From contig JAAALK010000286.1 of NCBI GenBank assembly GCA_019279435.1, positions 50,540,289 to 50,604,288 of the forward strand: DNA of 64,000 bases, written 5' to 3'. Position 1 is the stretch's first letter. Every line of letters begins with the position of its first letter. The stretch comes from Zizania palustris. Its lineage: Eukaryota > Streptophyta > Magnoliopsida > Poales > Poaceae. The position numbers were made by a program, and so were the translations under genes. Under the pieces are notes generated by a model. It saw only the letters and a program-made list of their open reading frames with translations, did no database searches and was not told the origin of the DNA. Shown here in pieces: positions 1-10,475 of the stretch.

Positions 1-800
1 TCGGAGTACCACCCTTCGAAGTCTCTCCTTCGTCCAAGGCCTCCGCATGAAGCATTCCTTGAGCACTTCGTCGCAGTGTCTCACTCCGAGCACACTCCTC
101 GACGAGCCTCACCCGGACCATGCCTTCGATGCGCCTCGACTTCTGAGACCTTCGTTGGGCACATTCGAGTGTCTCCCTCCGGAGCACACTTCGAACACCT
201 TGCCTCCGCAGAGGACTTGGTCCACCAACTCCGAAGTCACTCCATTCGGAGTACCTTCGAAGTGCCTCACCTCCGAGGACTTTGTCTCGGAGCACCTTCA
301 GCCGGAGCCACACTCCGCACTCTCTGCCTTCACCTGGCACGCCTCGACCCGAGGACCGACCCGGACCACCTTCGCAGCCACCGTGACGGAGCTCCCTGCT
401 CCCCTGGCATCAAGCCTCCCGCTTGACCCAGGTTCACCTGGCTCGAACCTTGTCCGTCGCCTCCGAAGTCCCTGCGCACCACCGACAAGCAAACAAGTGT
501 ATCCAGTACTCCGGAGACCTCTCCGGGTTAGCAACCTTCGGCACACACTCCGGTGTACCGCCCAAAGTACCGAAGCCATCGGTACGAACCCAGTCATCGT
601 GTACCGCCGGACCCCTCCGACAGGCACACTCCGCTGCACAGCTGCAGCAAGCAAACACCGAACACACTCCGGCGAAACCACCTCCGAAACACCCTTCGGA
701 GGTACCACCTCCGAAGCCCCTCCGGAGGTACCCTTCGAACAGAGGGTAAAAACCTGTCAATCACTCATCACAAAACACCGAAACCACCCTTGGTTTCTCA
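1..800 (-). repeat. 3' LTR of the Sirevirus element, truncated by the window edge
   Basis: Positions 1-800 match 8872-9671 at a constant offset of 8,871 bases with a single visible mismatch. The inner end reads TGAGAAACC on the minus strand, directly after the polypurine tract, as an LTR 5' end should. The sequence is packed with short palindromes such as TTCGAA, TCCGGA and CTTCGAAG. Confidence 0.93.
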
Positions 801-1996
801 ATCTCCCCCTTGATGAGTGCATTGACAACCAATTCCAGGTTCAAGAAAAATGAAAAGCTTTCAGCACACAAGTGACCATAAAAACTCAGAAAAGAGCCAA
901 AGCATGTCACTTGATAAAAGAATTTTTCTCCCCCTTTCTCAAAAGAGTAAAAGCCCTTTTTGGCAAATCTCCCCTTGATAAGAACTCCCCCTGAGTTAAG
1001 CAAATTTTTCTCCCCCTTTATGTCAAAAAGCCAAAAAGCTCTCCCCCCTTCAAAATTATGTCTTCTTGCGGCAGAGAACATAGCAAACTTCTCCGGAATT
1101 TCTCCCCCTTTGGCAATGCAAGCATCAAGGAGCATTCAAAAGATGCAAAGCTTTGAAATGAATAGAATTGCAAAGACATATAATGCAAAAATATGCCAAA
1201 ATTAACACAAATGATCATGGGCTCAGCTCAATTTAACACTCTGTGAAACAAGATGATGGCATGTGATTTTGTCATTTTTTGAAGTAAAAGCATCACCACT
1301 TAATCAACGCAGCTAGACATGTGAAGGCAAGGACTGCGCAAAGCTAACAAATTCTACCCTAGACAGACAAGTCTTGATCAAAAGGAGCTTGTGAAAGCAA
1401 ACTTGATGATCAATTAATTTTGTTGTTCTTTTTCTTAATGCCAGGGGTTATTTGTTTGTCCACCTTATACTTTCCAATCAAGCCAAGCCTAGGCATGAAA
1501 GTCATCTGAAGCTTAAGGCGGTGATTTTGGCATACACTACACTATCCCAGTTCTGACCAAAGTGCAATGGTAAGCAGTCTAGAATAGAGTAGTGCGACAA
1601 ACAAACCCTCCTGGATCTTTTCATTGAAACCAGGCAAATCATGGATTTTTGATTTTGATTTTGATGAATTTAATATTTTGATGAATATCCATGAATAAAG
1701 AACACAATTTTTCAAGTTGCAAAATTTAGCATCCAAGGAACAGTGTCTTGCTGTCAAGTAGATAAAGGATAGCTAAAAGCAGTCCAGCCTAAACAAGCTA
1801 GATACAAGATTATGCGGTGAGCAAGTTTCGATTTTTAGAAAATAAAACATCATGCACAATCAATGTTCCAGACATATTTCATAGAGCTGAGCTGTCATGA
1901 TTTCTTTGAATTAAAAGCAGGCATATAATAGCAAAAGATGTAAATGCAATTCCACACATAATGAGCATATGCAAGTCAGTTAAAAACAGCTCCCCC
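801..1996 (-). other. Sirevirus 3' untranslated region with repeated polypurine tracts, no env ORF
   Basis: Between the pol stop and the 3' LTR there is no long reading frame, so the env-like gene present in some Sireviruses is absent. Seven copies of a 'ctccccctt'-like motif (polypurine on the minus strand) occur near 805, 929, 968, 986, 1010, 1040 and 1105. The one abutting the LTR is the likely plus-strand primer. Multiple polypurine tracts in this position are a known mark of Sireviruses. The part at 1110-1996 is AT-rich and shows no other structure. Confidence 0.75.
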
Positions 1997-4900
1997 TCAC
2001 AAAATGCCGTAGAGATGACAAATACCAAGTTCCCCGCGCAAGTAAGCAAATCGAGAAGCATCGAGGGGTTTTGTAAAAATGTCGGCAAGCTGGTGTTGGG
2101 TATCAACATATTGAAGTTCAATATCACCCTTCTCATTGTGATCTCTGAGAAAATGATACCGTACATCAATGTGTTTGGTTCTGGAGTGCTGAACCGGGTT
2201 GTTTGCAATACAAATAGCACTAGTGTTATCACAGAAAAGTGGAACACTCTTATAGTCTAACCCGAAATCCCGCAAAGTGGAAACCATCCACAAAATCTGA
2301 GAGCAACAGCTAGCTGCAGCAACATATTCGGCCTCAGCCGTCGATTGTGCAACACTAGACTGTTTGCGGGAAGACCAGCAAACCAGAGACGTACCCAGAA
2401 AATGACAAGTACCAGAGGTACTCTTCCTATCAATTCTACACCCAGCAAAATCCGCATCTGAATAACCTCTAAGACATAAAGATGAAGATGATGAATACCA
2501 TATGCCGAATTCAAGGGTGTGTTTGAGATACCTTAAGATGCGCTTTACCGCTTGGCGGTGCGAAGCTCGTGGCGAAGCCTGAAAACGAGCGCACAGACAC
2601 ACTGCGAAGTGTATGTCCGGCCTCGTGGCAGTCAAGTAGAGGAGGGAGCCGATCATGCTCCGGAACTCCTTCTGATCTACGGCTTCTCCATCTTCGTCAG
2701 GGTCCAATGCTACAGATGTAGCCATTGGAGTGGCGAGGGGCTTCGCATCGGACATGTCAAACTTCTTGAGCAGGTCCTTGGTGTACTTCGTCTGGTGGAC
2801 GAAAGTACCTTGTTTGCTTTGCTTGATTTGCAAACCAAGGAAAAAGGTGAGTTCACCCATCATCGACATTTCAAATTCCCTGCTCATGGTATCTGCAAAC
2901 TCGGCAACCAAAGCATGAGAAGAGCCACCAAAGATGATATCATCCACATAAATCTGCACTAGGAGGAAATCTTTGCCATGCTTGAGAGTAAACAACGTTT
3001 TATCAACAGAGCCCATCAAATACCCTCGCTCAAGCAGAAAAGACTTAAGTCTATCATACCAAGCCCGAGGGGCCTGCTTGAGTCCATAAAGAGCCTTATG
3101 AAGTTTAAGGACTTTATGTGGGTACTTGGGATTTTCAAAACCAGGGGGTTGTTTTACATAAACATCTTCACCTATGAAGCCATTAAGAAAAGCACTTTTG
3201 ACATCCATTTGATAGAGTTTGAATCCCCGGGATGTCGCAAAGGCAAGCAAAATCCTAATGGCCTCAAGGCGAGCAACAGGTGCAAAAGTTTCAGTAAAAT
3301 CAATCCCTTCTAGTTGAGAAAAGCCCTGAGCTACAAGTCTAGCCTTATTTCTAACAATTGTCCCATCCTCCCCTTGTTTATTTTTAAAAATCCATTTTGT
3401 TCCAATGAAATGAACATTTGGTGGAGGATCAACTAAAGTCCAGACTTGGTTTCTCTCAAAATTTTCAAGCTCTTCATGCATGGCATTGATCCAACTAGAA
3501 TCAGAAAGTGCATGACTAACATCTAAGGGCTCGAAAGAAGCAACAAAAGCAGCATTAGTGAAATGAGCGTGAGAACGTGTTACCCTTTGATCAAGCTCAC
3601 CAATGATCTGCTCGGGAGGGTGCATCCTTTGGACATGATGTGGAGCCTCGCGGCGGGATGCAGTCTCCCCCTCAACTTGTGCGTTGGAGTGGTCCAAGAT
3701 GACCGATGTTGAGGTAGTCGCTTCGGGACCTCGTGCCGAAGTAGTAGAAGCGGGGTTAGCTTCGGGGGTTGATGTCGAGGGTAGTAGGGGATCATCCTCG
3801 AATTCTCCGGGATCTTCGTCTTCGAATAAGGTCTGTTCCATGTCGTGTTCATTTGCCTGTTCAAGAGCAGAACTAACAGAGGGGGTTGATTCATCAAAAG
3901 TCACATCACATGACTCGATGACAGTGTTAGTCTCTAAATTATAAACACGATAAGAATGACCATGAGTAGTATAACCCAAAAAGATCCCATCAGAAGAGCG
4001 CGACTCAAATTTATCCAAGTTACCACGTTTTAGGATAAAGCAGCGACAACCAAAAACTCGAAGATGAGTAACCTTGGGCTGTCTCCCAAAACGCAGCTCA
4101 TAAGATGTCAGGTTTAAAATTGAGCGCAAGAAAATTCGGTTTGAGATGTAACATGCAGTGTTCATGGCCTCAGTCCAGAATTTTCTAGGAGTCCTATGCT
4201 CATCAAGCATCGTCCTAGCCATCTCAACCAAAGTGCGGTTCTTTCTCTCAACAACACCGTTCTGTTGAGGAACCCGCGGAGCAGAGAATTGATGTTCTAT
4301 GCCATGCTCCATGCAAAAGTCAACAAAGAGACTATTTTTGAACTCGGTGCCATTATCGCTTCTAATGAATTTTAATGCACCAGGGAGTTCAGTGAACAGT
4401 CTCAAAGCCAAGCTCCGAAAGTGTGAAAACACTTCATCCTTGCTGGCAAGAAAGAAGACCCAAGAGTAGCGAGAGTAATCGTCGACAATAACTAAAACAT
4501 ACCACTTGCCGCCTAAAGAACTAACCCGAGAAGGACCTACAGTGTCCATATGGAGAAGTTCTCCGGGCTGTTCAGTCATCACTGTGGTGACTGGCGAATG
4601 CGAAGCGGCAATCATTTTTCCATGTCGACAAGGAGCGCAGACTAAATTCTTCTCAAACTTGAGCTTGGGCAATCCTCGGATCAAACCTAGGGCGCTCAGA
4701 CGAGCGAGCAACTCAAAGCTCATATGCCCTAGTCTCCTATGCCACTTCCAAAGCTCAGAAGTTGAATGTGCAACAAGACAATGAGAAGAACCAGACGACT
4801 CTGAAAAATCAGCTCCAAAAACTCTCCCAACCCTAAAGATCTTACACACCACAACGCCATCCGAATTGAGCACTTGCGAAGTATCACGATGAAATCGCAC

Positions 4901-5149
4901 TTCGAAGCCCTCATCAAGCAACTGAGATACAGACAACAAATTGTATCCCAGGTTCTCAACCAATGCAACATCTTTGAGAGTGAAGTTCGAATTAATTCTT
5001 ACCACACCTTTACCTTTCACTCTACTCCTTCGATTGTTTCCGAAGGTGATATGTTCCCTTTGCTTGGTTGTGGTGAGGCTGGAGAACCAAGTTGCATCTC
5101 CGGTCATGTGACGCGAACAACCGGAGTCCATGATCCACGTGCCCTCCAA
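1997..5149 (-). CDS. Copia Pol polyprotein (protease, integrase, RT, RNase H)
   Basis: This 1,050-aa frame encodes the enzymes of the Sirevirus element. Visible blocks in order are: aspartic protease DSG (residues 8-10); the pre-integrase zinc site H137, H142, C171, C174; the integrase catalytic triad D202, D265, E301; RT beginning near residue 568 (VWTLVDPPP) with the YVDD active site at 734-737; and a C-terminal RNase H with DADFAG, AEAEY and ADIFTKPL. The last is the usual copia ending. No internal stop or frameshift is present. The frame is the same as gag upstream, separated only by one TAG (5165-5167). The apparent start is a TTG, so Pol must be made by readthrough of the TAG or is silenced by it. 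All catalytic residues look intact. Confidence 0.93.
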   Translation of the reverse strand: MEGTWIMDSGCSRHMTGDATWFSSLTTTKQREHITFGNNRRSRVKGKGVVRINSNFTLKDVALVENLGYNLLSVSQLLDEGFEVRFHRDTSQVLNSDGVVVCKIFRVGRVFGADFSESSGSSHCLVAHSTSELWKWHRRLGHMSFELLARLSALGLIRGLPKLKFEKNLVCAPCRHGKMIAASHSPVTTVMTEQPGELLHMDTVGPSRVSSLGGKWYVLVIVDDYSRYSWVFFLASKDEVFSHFRSLALRLFTELPGALKFIRSDNGTEFKNSLFVDFCMEHGIEHQFSAPRVPQQNGVVERKNRTLVEMARTMLDEHRTPRKFWTEAMNTACYISNRIFLRSILNLTSYELRFGRQPKVTHLRVFGCRCFILKRGNLDKFESRSSDGIFLGYTTHGHSYRVYNLETNTVIESCDVTFDESTPSVSSALEQANEHDMEQTLFEDEDPGEFEDDPLLPSTSTPEANPASTTSARGPEATTSTSVILDHSNAQVEGETASRREAPHHVQRMHPPEQIIGELDQRVTRSHAHFTNAAFVASFEPLDVSHALSDSSWINAMHEELENFERNQVWTLVDPPPNVHFIGTKWIFKNKQGEDGTIVRNKARLVAQGFSQLEGIDFTETFAPVARLEAIRILLAFATSRGFKLYQMDVKSAFLNGFIGEDVYVKQPPGFENPKYPHKVLKLHKALYGLKQAPRAWYDRLKSFLLERGYLMGSVDKTLFTLKHGKDFLLVQIYVDDIIFGGSSHALVAEFADTMSREFEMSMMGELTFFLGLQIKQSKQGTFVHQTKYTKDLLKKFDMSDAKPLATPMATSVALDPDEDGEAVDQKEFRSMIGSLLYLTATRPDIHFAVCLCARFQASPRASHRQAVKRILRYLKHTLEFGIWYSSSSSLCLRGYSDADFAGCRIDRKSTSGTCHFLGTSLVCWSSRKQSSVAQSTAEAEYVAAASCCSQILWMVSTLRDFGLDYKSVPLFCDNTSAICIANNPVQHSRTKHIDVRYHFLRDHNEKGDIELQYVDTQHQLADIFTKPLDASRFAYLRGELGICHLYGIL

Positions 5150-5164
5150 GCCTCGACCTGTCGC

Positions 5165-7627
5165 CTACACATGATGAAAACGTCTCGATCGCTCAGTGCT
5201 GGGGTGAGTAAAATAATGACGAGGCATCCAGCACTGAGTGACACGAGTGGTAGGCACAGTAGAAGTAGACGGTCTACGCACATAAAAATCAGAATGATGC
5301 AAAGTGCGAGGTCTACCTACATGCAAAGAACGAAAAGCATGTAGAGGTCTCCTACTCTGACGAGGTACAAAGCTACTTCCCCGAGGTCTACCACCATATG
5401 GAACATGGTGAACACCTCGAGGAGCAAAACCTCTCCGAGAAGCACGAGGAGCCTTGAAAACAGGACGAGAGTAATACTCAGACTCATGCATACCTAAAGA
5501 TGGGTAATGCATGTCCTGATAGCTCATCGCCTGTGCACGTCGCTCATCCTTGATGCGACGGAAACAGAAACCGATCAAATGACCCGCCCGCTGACAATAA
5601 GAACAATGAAACACTCTCCTGGGGGCACTCTCATGGGTCACAGGAGCAATTCTCACAGGCTCCTTGGGTTTCTTTTGAGTGGTTTTCTTGGGAGGATTTT
5701 TCTTGATAGGAGGTGTGGTTTTCTTTGGTGGATGGGTAGGCTTTTTGGCTGGAGGGGTGTCCAACAGAGCTCTCTCTTTCTCTAGGGTGGTAGGAGAGGT
5801 AAAAACAGTTTTGGACTTACTGTCTGAAGCTATCCTCTCAAAACCCAAACCTAGAGCTACCCCGGCTCTGTCAGCACACAACTTGGTCTTGGCCAAGAGC
5901 AAATCCATCCTACCCTTCCCCTCAGTGCATTTGTTTACCACAGAAAGAAGGTATTCATTTTCTGACATGAGGTTCTCAGCTCGCTCTCTAGCAGTGCCTA
6001 GCTGGTCCTTAAGGGTGATGCAAGTGTCACAAACAGGTTGCACATCCTTAGAACTACCGGCCCTCTCCAATCTAGCCTCTAAATCATGAACATGTTTATC
6101 ACGTAAATTAATGCTCTCGCGCAATAAAGAACAGTTCATGCATTCAATAATTTCGTGAGGTCTAGAATCCACCTCCAAAAGCTGCTTCTGTGCAGTCTCA
6201 AGCTCAGAGAGAGTTTGAGCATGTACAGAGCGCAACTGAGCAAGCTCACTCATGACAACAGAGCATGATTCACAATCAGCATCATCATATTTAGACTTAA
6301 GCATGGCATATTCAGTAGATACAGATTCTAGCCTAAGTCTAAGGTCTTTTCTTTCTCTAGCGGCTTGCACAAGCAATCTATCCTGACCTAGCACAACTTC
6401 ATTTAGTTCATCTAATTTAATTAGAAGCTGATCAGATGATAGGTTTACCTCAGATGAGTCAAGCTCATCGCCGCTGTGATCGCTGTCGGCCATGAAGCAA
6501 AGGCCGGTGAAGTCACGTCCCTTCTTGTCCTTCTTGTCTTCCTTCCTTGGGGACTCCTCCTCCTCAGAACTCGACTCCTCAGTTGAGGAAGTGTCGATGT
6601 CGCTGAGAGCAGCAACAAAGGCTCTGGAAGCGGCCTTGGCTACTTTCTTAGCCATCTTGCCGCGCTTGCCCTTCACAAAGGGCTTCCTCTCCTTTTTGTG
6701 GTATTTGGTGCGGTCACTCTCATCTCTCTTCTTAATCTTGGGGCAATTGACCTTAATATGAGAGGTGTCGCCACATTCATAGCAACCACTAAAACCACTT
6801 CTCCTCTGATCCCGTCTCTCATGATGAAAGCGGGTGAACCTCCGGGCAATGAGAGCAAGCTCATCATCTGCTAGAGTATCCACCTGCTCCTTTGTGACGG
6901 AGACCAGGGAGGACAAAGCAAAACCATCTGCAAGAACACAAGTGCCTGATGTGCTCGGTTCTGCAGTGGTGCCACGGCTAGTGCTAGAAACCAATGCCAA
7001 TGGCTGTGGCAAAGAGCTTCTGTGCACTGCAAGAGATGCCTTGGCAATCTCTGTGGACTTCAGCTTGCTAAAAAGTTCATCACAGGTCAAAGTGTCATAG
7101 CCTGTGGACTCCTCAATGCTGGATATCTTTACTTCCCATATGCTACGGTCAAGAGCATAGAGAAGCTTGATAGCCCTATCATGATCACTGTAAGCAAGCG
7201 TCCCGTTGGATCGCAAGTTACTCACTATCGCGTCAAAGCGAGAAAACATGGCATCTACAGATTCACCAGGTGCCTGCACAAATAGCTGATACTGTTGATT
7301 GTAGGTGCTTTGGCGCCTGGCCTTAATCTGAGCAGAGCCCTCATGAAAAACAGTGAGTGTTGTCCAAATTTCCCTAGCAGTCCTAAGGTGCTGTACCCTA
7401 TCGAACTCACTTCTACTCAAACCGATGAACAGTATGTTTCTTGCCTTGGAATTGGCAATATACTGATCCTTCTCAGTCTGAGAGGTGCGAGTCTCAGGGA
7501 TGGAGTATTGTGAGTCCACAATCTCCCAAATTGCATTTCCTTGGCTTAACAAGTAAGCCTCCATGCGCACCTTCCAGTATGCAAAATCTGTCCCATCGAA
7601 CAGAGGAATTTTACTGCCTCTATCCAT
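5165..7627 (-). CDS. Copia Gag protein, Sirevirus type with two zinc knuckles
   Basis: This 820-aa frame starts at an ATG about 50 bp after the primer site. Residues 1-200 have the copia gag fold (opening MDRGSKIPLFDGTDFAYWK, the UBN2-like region). A first CCHC knuckle CYECGDTSHIKVNC lies at 282-295, followed by a lysine-rich stretch, an acidic serine-rich stretch, a long coiled coil (about 400-600) and a Lys/Pro-rich linker. A second knuckle, CSYCQRAGHLIGFC, lies near residue 690. Length and layout suit Sireviruses, whose Gag is much larger than the roughly 300-400 aa of other copia lineages. The product would assemble the cytoplasmic virus-like particle and bind RNA. It ends at an in-frame TAG directly ahead of the protease. 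Confidence 0.92.
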   Translation of the reverse strand: MDRGSKIPLFDGTDFAYWKVRMEAYLLSQGNAIWEIVDSQYSIPETRTSQTEKDQYIANSKARNILFIGLSRSEFDRVQHLRTAREIWTTLTVFHEGSAQIKARRQSTYNQQYQLFVQAPGESVDAMFSRFDAIVSNLRSNGTLAYSDHDRAIKLLYALDRSIWEVKISSIEESTGYDTLTCDELFSKLKSTEIAKASLAVHRSSLPQPLALVSSTSRGTTAEPSTSGTCVLADGFALSSLVSVTKEQVDTLADDELALIARRFTRFHHERRDQRRSGFSGCYECGDTSHIKVNCPKIKKRDESDRTKYHKKERKPFVKGKRGKMAKKVAKAASRAFVAALSDIDTSSTEESSSEEEESPRKEDKKDKKGRDFTGLCFMADSDHSGDELDSSEVNLSSDQLLIKLDELNEVVLGQDRLLVQAARERKDLRLRLESVSTEYAMLKSKYDDADCESCSVVMSELAQLRSVHAQTLSELETAQKQLLEVDSRPHEIIECMNCSLLRESINLRDKHVHDLEARLERAGSSKDVQPVCDTCITLKDQLGTARERAENLMSENEYLLSVVNKCTEGKGRMDLLLAKTKLCADRAGVALGLGFERIASDSKSKTVFTSPTTLEKERALLDTPPAKKPTHPPKKTTPPIKKNPPKKTTQKKPKEPVRIAPVTHESAPRRVFHCSYCQRAGHLIGFCFRRIKDERRAQAMSYQDMHYPSLGMHESEYYSRPVFKAPRASRRGFAPRGVHHVPYGGRPRGSSFVPRQSRRPLHAFRSLHVGRPRTLHHSDFYVRRPSTSTVPTTRVTQCWMPRHYFTHPSTERSRRFHHV

Positions 7628-7677
7628 GTCGCCAAAAGATCACAAAACCGGTTAAGGTCAACTGGTGATCTTAACCT

Positions 7678-7689
7678 GCTCTGATACCA
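7678..7689 (-). promoter_or_regulatory. Primer-binding site (initiator tRNA-Met) of the Sirevirus element
   Basis: On the minus strand the sequence two bases after the 5' LTR reads TGGTATCAGAGC. This is the usual plant LTR-retrotransposon site complementary to the 3' end of initiator tRNA-Met, where minus-strand cDNA synthesis starts. Confidence 0.92.
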
Positions 7690-7691
7690 AT

Positions 7692-9671
7692 TGTTGGACC
7701 GGAAACGGCGACCAGAGGGGGGGTGAATGGGAGCTTTTAAAATTTCGGGCTAAAAACTTAGCCTTCGGTTCTGTTCTGTCTTCTGCGGAACAGGCTTCGA
7801 ACACAGCCTTCGAAGGTCTGGTTCGGAGGTACTTCGACACCTTCGAACACAGGCTTCGGAGAGGCAAAAGTTCGAAGTCAAGAAGACCTCTCCACTTACA
7901 ACCCTCGAAAGCCAACTCTGCTAAGTCAGTGCAGGCTCCGCACACAGGGTGCTTTGAGCAAACTTCGCACTTCACCCTTCGCAAGAGTGGACAGCCCTCT
8001 GAGGACTTCGACCAAGTACTTGGCGACAGCAACGGGTGCTGGGCTTCGTACCCGAAGGTCTACACGCACACGCAAATGGACTATGCTAAGGGCTTCGACA
8101 CAAGAAGCACTACGGGAAAAGAACAGGGCTTCGCTAGTAAGCAACGAGGTCTTGCCTCGTGTTACACAGAGCGACAGCACACTGTAAAGCACACTTCGCG
8201 ATAAAAACACCCTTCGCCAAGACAGGCTTCGGTGAACTAAAAGCTAGCGAGGTATGCAACGCGAGCTCAAGCAAAAGCACAAAGAAGCAGGGCTTCGCAG
8301 CTTGAACAAGGAACACTGAAAATAAATTGAACTCAGAATGAATACAGCGAGGTCTGTCTACAGGAGCTCAACAGTAAATGCTCAAAGTGTTAAATGTTAC
8401 CTACCGAGCCCCCATATTTATAGCCCACGGCTTCATCCTAAGGAAGTGACTACTTTACCCCTAGGGTTTACATCCATTTTGTCTCTACAGAACTAAGGGG
8501 TACAAAAGGTAGTCCACCTTTATTTTGGAGGCTTCTCTGTCAGCTGCAGAGGGGACAGTGTCAGCCTTTTTCAGAACAGACAGTGTCAGCCTTTACAGTG
8601 TTGACTTCTGGAACCTCCCTTCGCACGCGAGGGGTGCGGAAGCTTCGGCGAGAAGCCTGCAGCCTGATGGCCTTCGCTCCGCCGAAGAAGTCCTTCGATA
8701 CAGTGACGGTTTTGAGCCGAAGCCGTCAAAGCCCTTGGGCCTTCGCACCACCACCTCCGGAGTGGATCACCACGGCTTCGCAGCTACTCCGAGCTCGAAC
8801 ACCATCCGTCCGTGTACCGAAGCCATGCATGGCCGAAGCACCTCAAGTCAGCCTCACTCCGAAGCCCACCTTCGGAGTACCACCCTTCGAAGTCTCTCCT
8901 TCGTCCAAGGCCTCCGCATGAAGCATTCCTTGAGCACTTCGTCGCAGTGTCTCACTCCGAGCACACTCCTCGACGAGCCTCACCCGGACCATGCCTTCGA
9001 TGCGCCTCGACTTCTGAGACCTTCGTTGGGCACATTCGAGTGTCTCCCTCCGGAGCACACTTCGAACACCTTGCCTCCGCAGAGGACTTGGTCCACCAAC
9101 TCCGAAGTCACTCCATTCGGAGTACCTTCGAAGTGCCTCACCTCCGAGGACTTTGTCTCGGAGCACCTTCAGCCGGAGCCACGCTCCGCACTCTCTGCCT
9201 TCACCTGGCACGCCTCGACCCGAGGACCGACCCGGACCACCTTCGCAGCCACCGTGACGGAGCTCCCTGCTCCCCTGGCATCAAGCCTCCCGCTTGACCC
9301 AGGTTCACCTGGCTCGAACCTTGTCCGTCGCCTCCGAAGTCCCTGCGCACCACCGACAAGCAAACAAGTGTATCCAGTACTCCGGAGACCTCTCCGGGTT
9401 AGCAACCTTCGGCACACACTCCGGTGTACCGCCCAAAGTACCGAAGCCATCGGTACGAACCCAGTCATCGTGTACCGCCGGACCCCTCCGACAGGCACAC
9501 TCCGCTGCACAGCTGCAGCAAGCAAACACCGAACACACTCCGGCGAAACCACCTCCGAAACACCCTTCGGAGGTACCACCTCCGAAGCCCCTCCGGAGGT
9601 ACCCTTCGAACAGAGGGTAAAAACCTGTCAATCACTCATCACAAAACACCGAAACCACCCTTGGTTTCTCA
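7692..9671 (-). repeat. 5' LTR of the Sirevirus element (1,980 bp)
   Basis: On the minus strand it begins TGAGAAACC and ends GGTCCAACA, giving the TG...CA termini. The primer site lies 2 bp beyond the inner end. A TATA-like ctataaatatggg on the minus strand at about 8408-8425 is the probable element promoter. The outer half (about 8620-9640) is dense in TTCGAA, TCCGGA and CTTCGAAG palindromes. Long frames inside it, such as 8525-9694, are compositional artefacts. A solo copy of the same LTR occurs at 42214-56380. Confidence 0.93.
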
Positions 9672-10325
9672 TAATTAGTTTATGTAACACCTGAAAAATG
9701 TTAGAACAAATTTTGTTTTGGAAGATAAACTCATTTCGAATAAGCCACACAGTCCAAGAAACAGCCCCCAGGATCTGTAATGTTATCAATTTTTTCGCCG
9801 TCCCCTTAATATTATCTAACATATCCAAAAAACCGCTTACACTAAAGTCTGCGAGTCTCAGATCTAATGTTTCTGTGGTAAACAACCAAAGCATCCGGGA
9901 CAAACCACAATCAAAGATCAGATGATCAACCTTCGAGCTGCCCACAAAGTTTGCAATGTGGATCCCCTTTCCAGTTCATTTTACCCAATTGCTCCCCCAC
10001 TTGGATCCTCTTTCTCAACACCAACCATGTAAAGATTTTTACCTTGAGAGGAACCCCGCATTTCCAGATTCTCATACTGTTCGCATCGGTCACTCCCCTG
10101 TTAACAATGAATCTATACACCGAATTAGCAGTAAAACCTTTGTTATCTAGCAACCAAATTAGTTTGTCCTCCCCCCTTCTCTCTCTACATTCTTCAGTGA
10201 TAGAGGCCAACTCCCCCCAATCGTCCATATCTCCTTCTCGCAGACACCGTCTGAGCAGCGTATTCCTTAGGAAAGCTAAGCTCGCCTCCGCCACTGTGAG
10301 GTTTTCATCACTGCATACTAACCGG
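9672..10325 (-). pseudogene. 3' fragment of a LINE (L1-type) ORF2 with zf-RVT domain
   Basis: Two minus-strand frames, 10325-9926 and 9945-9672, join at a frameshift near 9930-9945. Together they give the end of a plant LINE reverse transcriptase. The first carries the RT zinc-binding (zf-RVT) region (KCGVPLKVKIFTWLVLRKRI, then HCKLCGQ). The second continues VDHLIFDC and the hydrophobic tail with AVSWTVWLIRNEFIF. It is truncated on one side by the Sirevirus insertion and on the other by a foldback MITE remnant. It is non-functional; the rest may lie left of the window. Confidence 0.8.
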
Positions 10326-10470
10326 CAGTCGACACTTAAAGTGCCGACTGGATGTCACGTCAGCTCCCGTCGACATTTCAAGTGCCGACTGCCTATTAGT
10401 TTTGTAATTTTTTGAACTTGACATAAAGATTTGAATTTTTTTAAAATATTATTTTTTTAAAAAAAATCGT
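10326..10470. repeat. Remnant of a foldback MITE (same family as 34265-34620)
   Basis: The stretch holds 'gtcgacacttaaagtgccgac' in several variants, 'gtcacgtcagctcc', and a tail 'ttttgtaattttttgaac' running into T/A-rich sequence. These match arms of the palindromic element at 34265-34620, but only part of it is present here. Confidence 0.55.
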
Positions 10471-10475
10471 CGGAT

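Larger units (their letters stand above)
1..9671 (-). mobile_element. Ty1/copia Sirevirus-lineage LTR retrotransposon (left end outside window)
   Basis: The element reads on the minus strand: 5' LTR 7692-9671, initiator-Met primer site 7678-7689, gag 7627-5165, pol 5149-1997, polypurine region 1110-801, and the last 800 bp of the 3' LTR at 1-800. The order protease, integrase, RT, RNase H is diagnostic of Ty1/copia. The long gag with two CCHC knuckles and a coiled coil, and repeated polypurine tracts before the 3' LTR, point to the Sirevirus lineage. With a 1,980-bp LTR and a 6,891-bp interior, the whole element would be about 10.85 kb. Over the 800 bp where both LTRs are visible I found one difference (A at 312 versus G at 9183), so the insertion is young. 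It landed in a LINE (9672 onward), with TAATT as the expected right-hand target duplication. The left duplication is outside the window. Confidence 0.93.

Noticed and set aside
7678..7691. Possible tRNA-Met gene fragment
   Set aside because: Only the 12-base primer-site match is present (also near 51412). There is no cloverleaf; it is a retroelement primer site.
8525..9694. A 389-codon plus-strand frame (and the matching frame at 47-853)
   Set aside because: It lies within the Sirevirus LTR on the strand opposite to the element and extends past the LTR end. Frames are open because of the palindromic, stop-poor composition. No domain is present.
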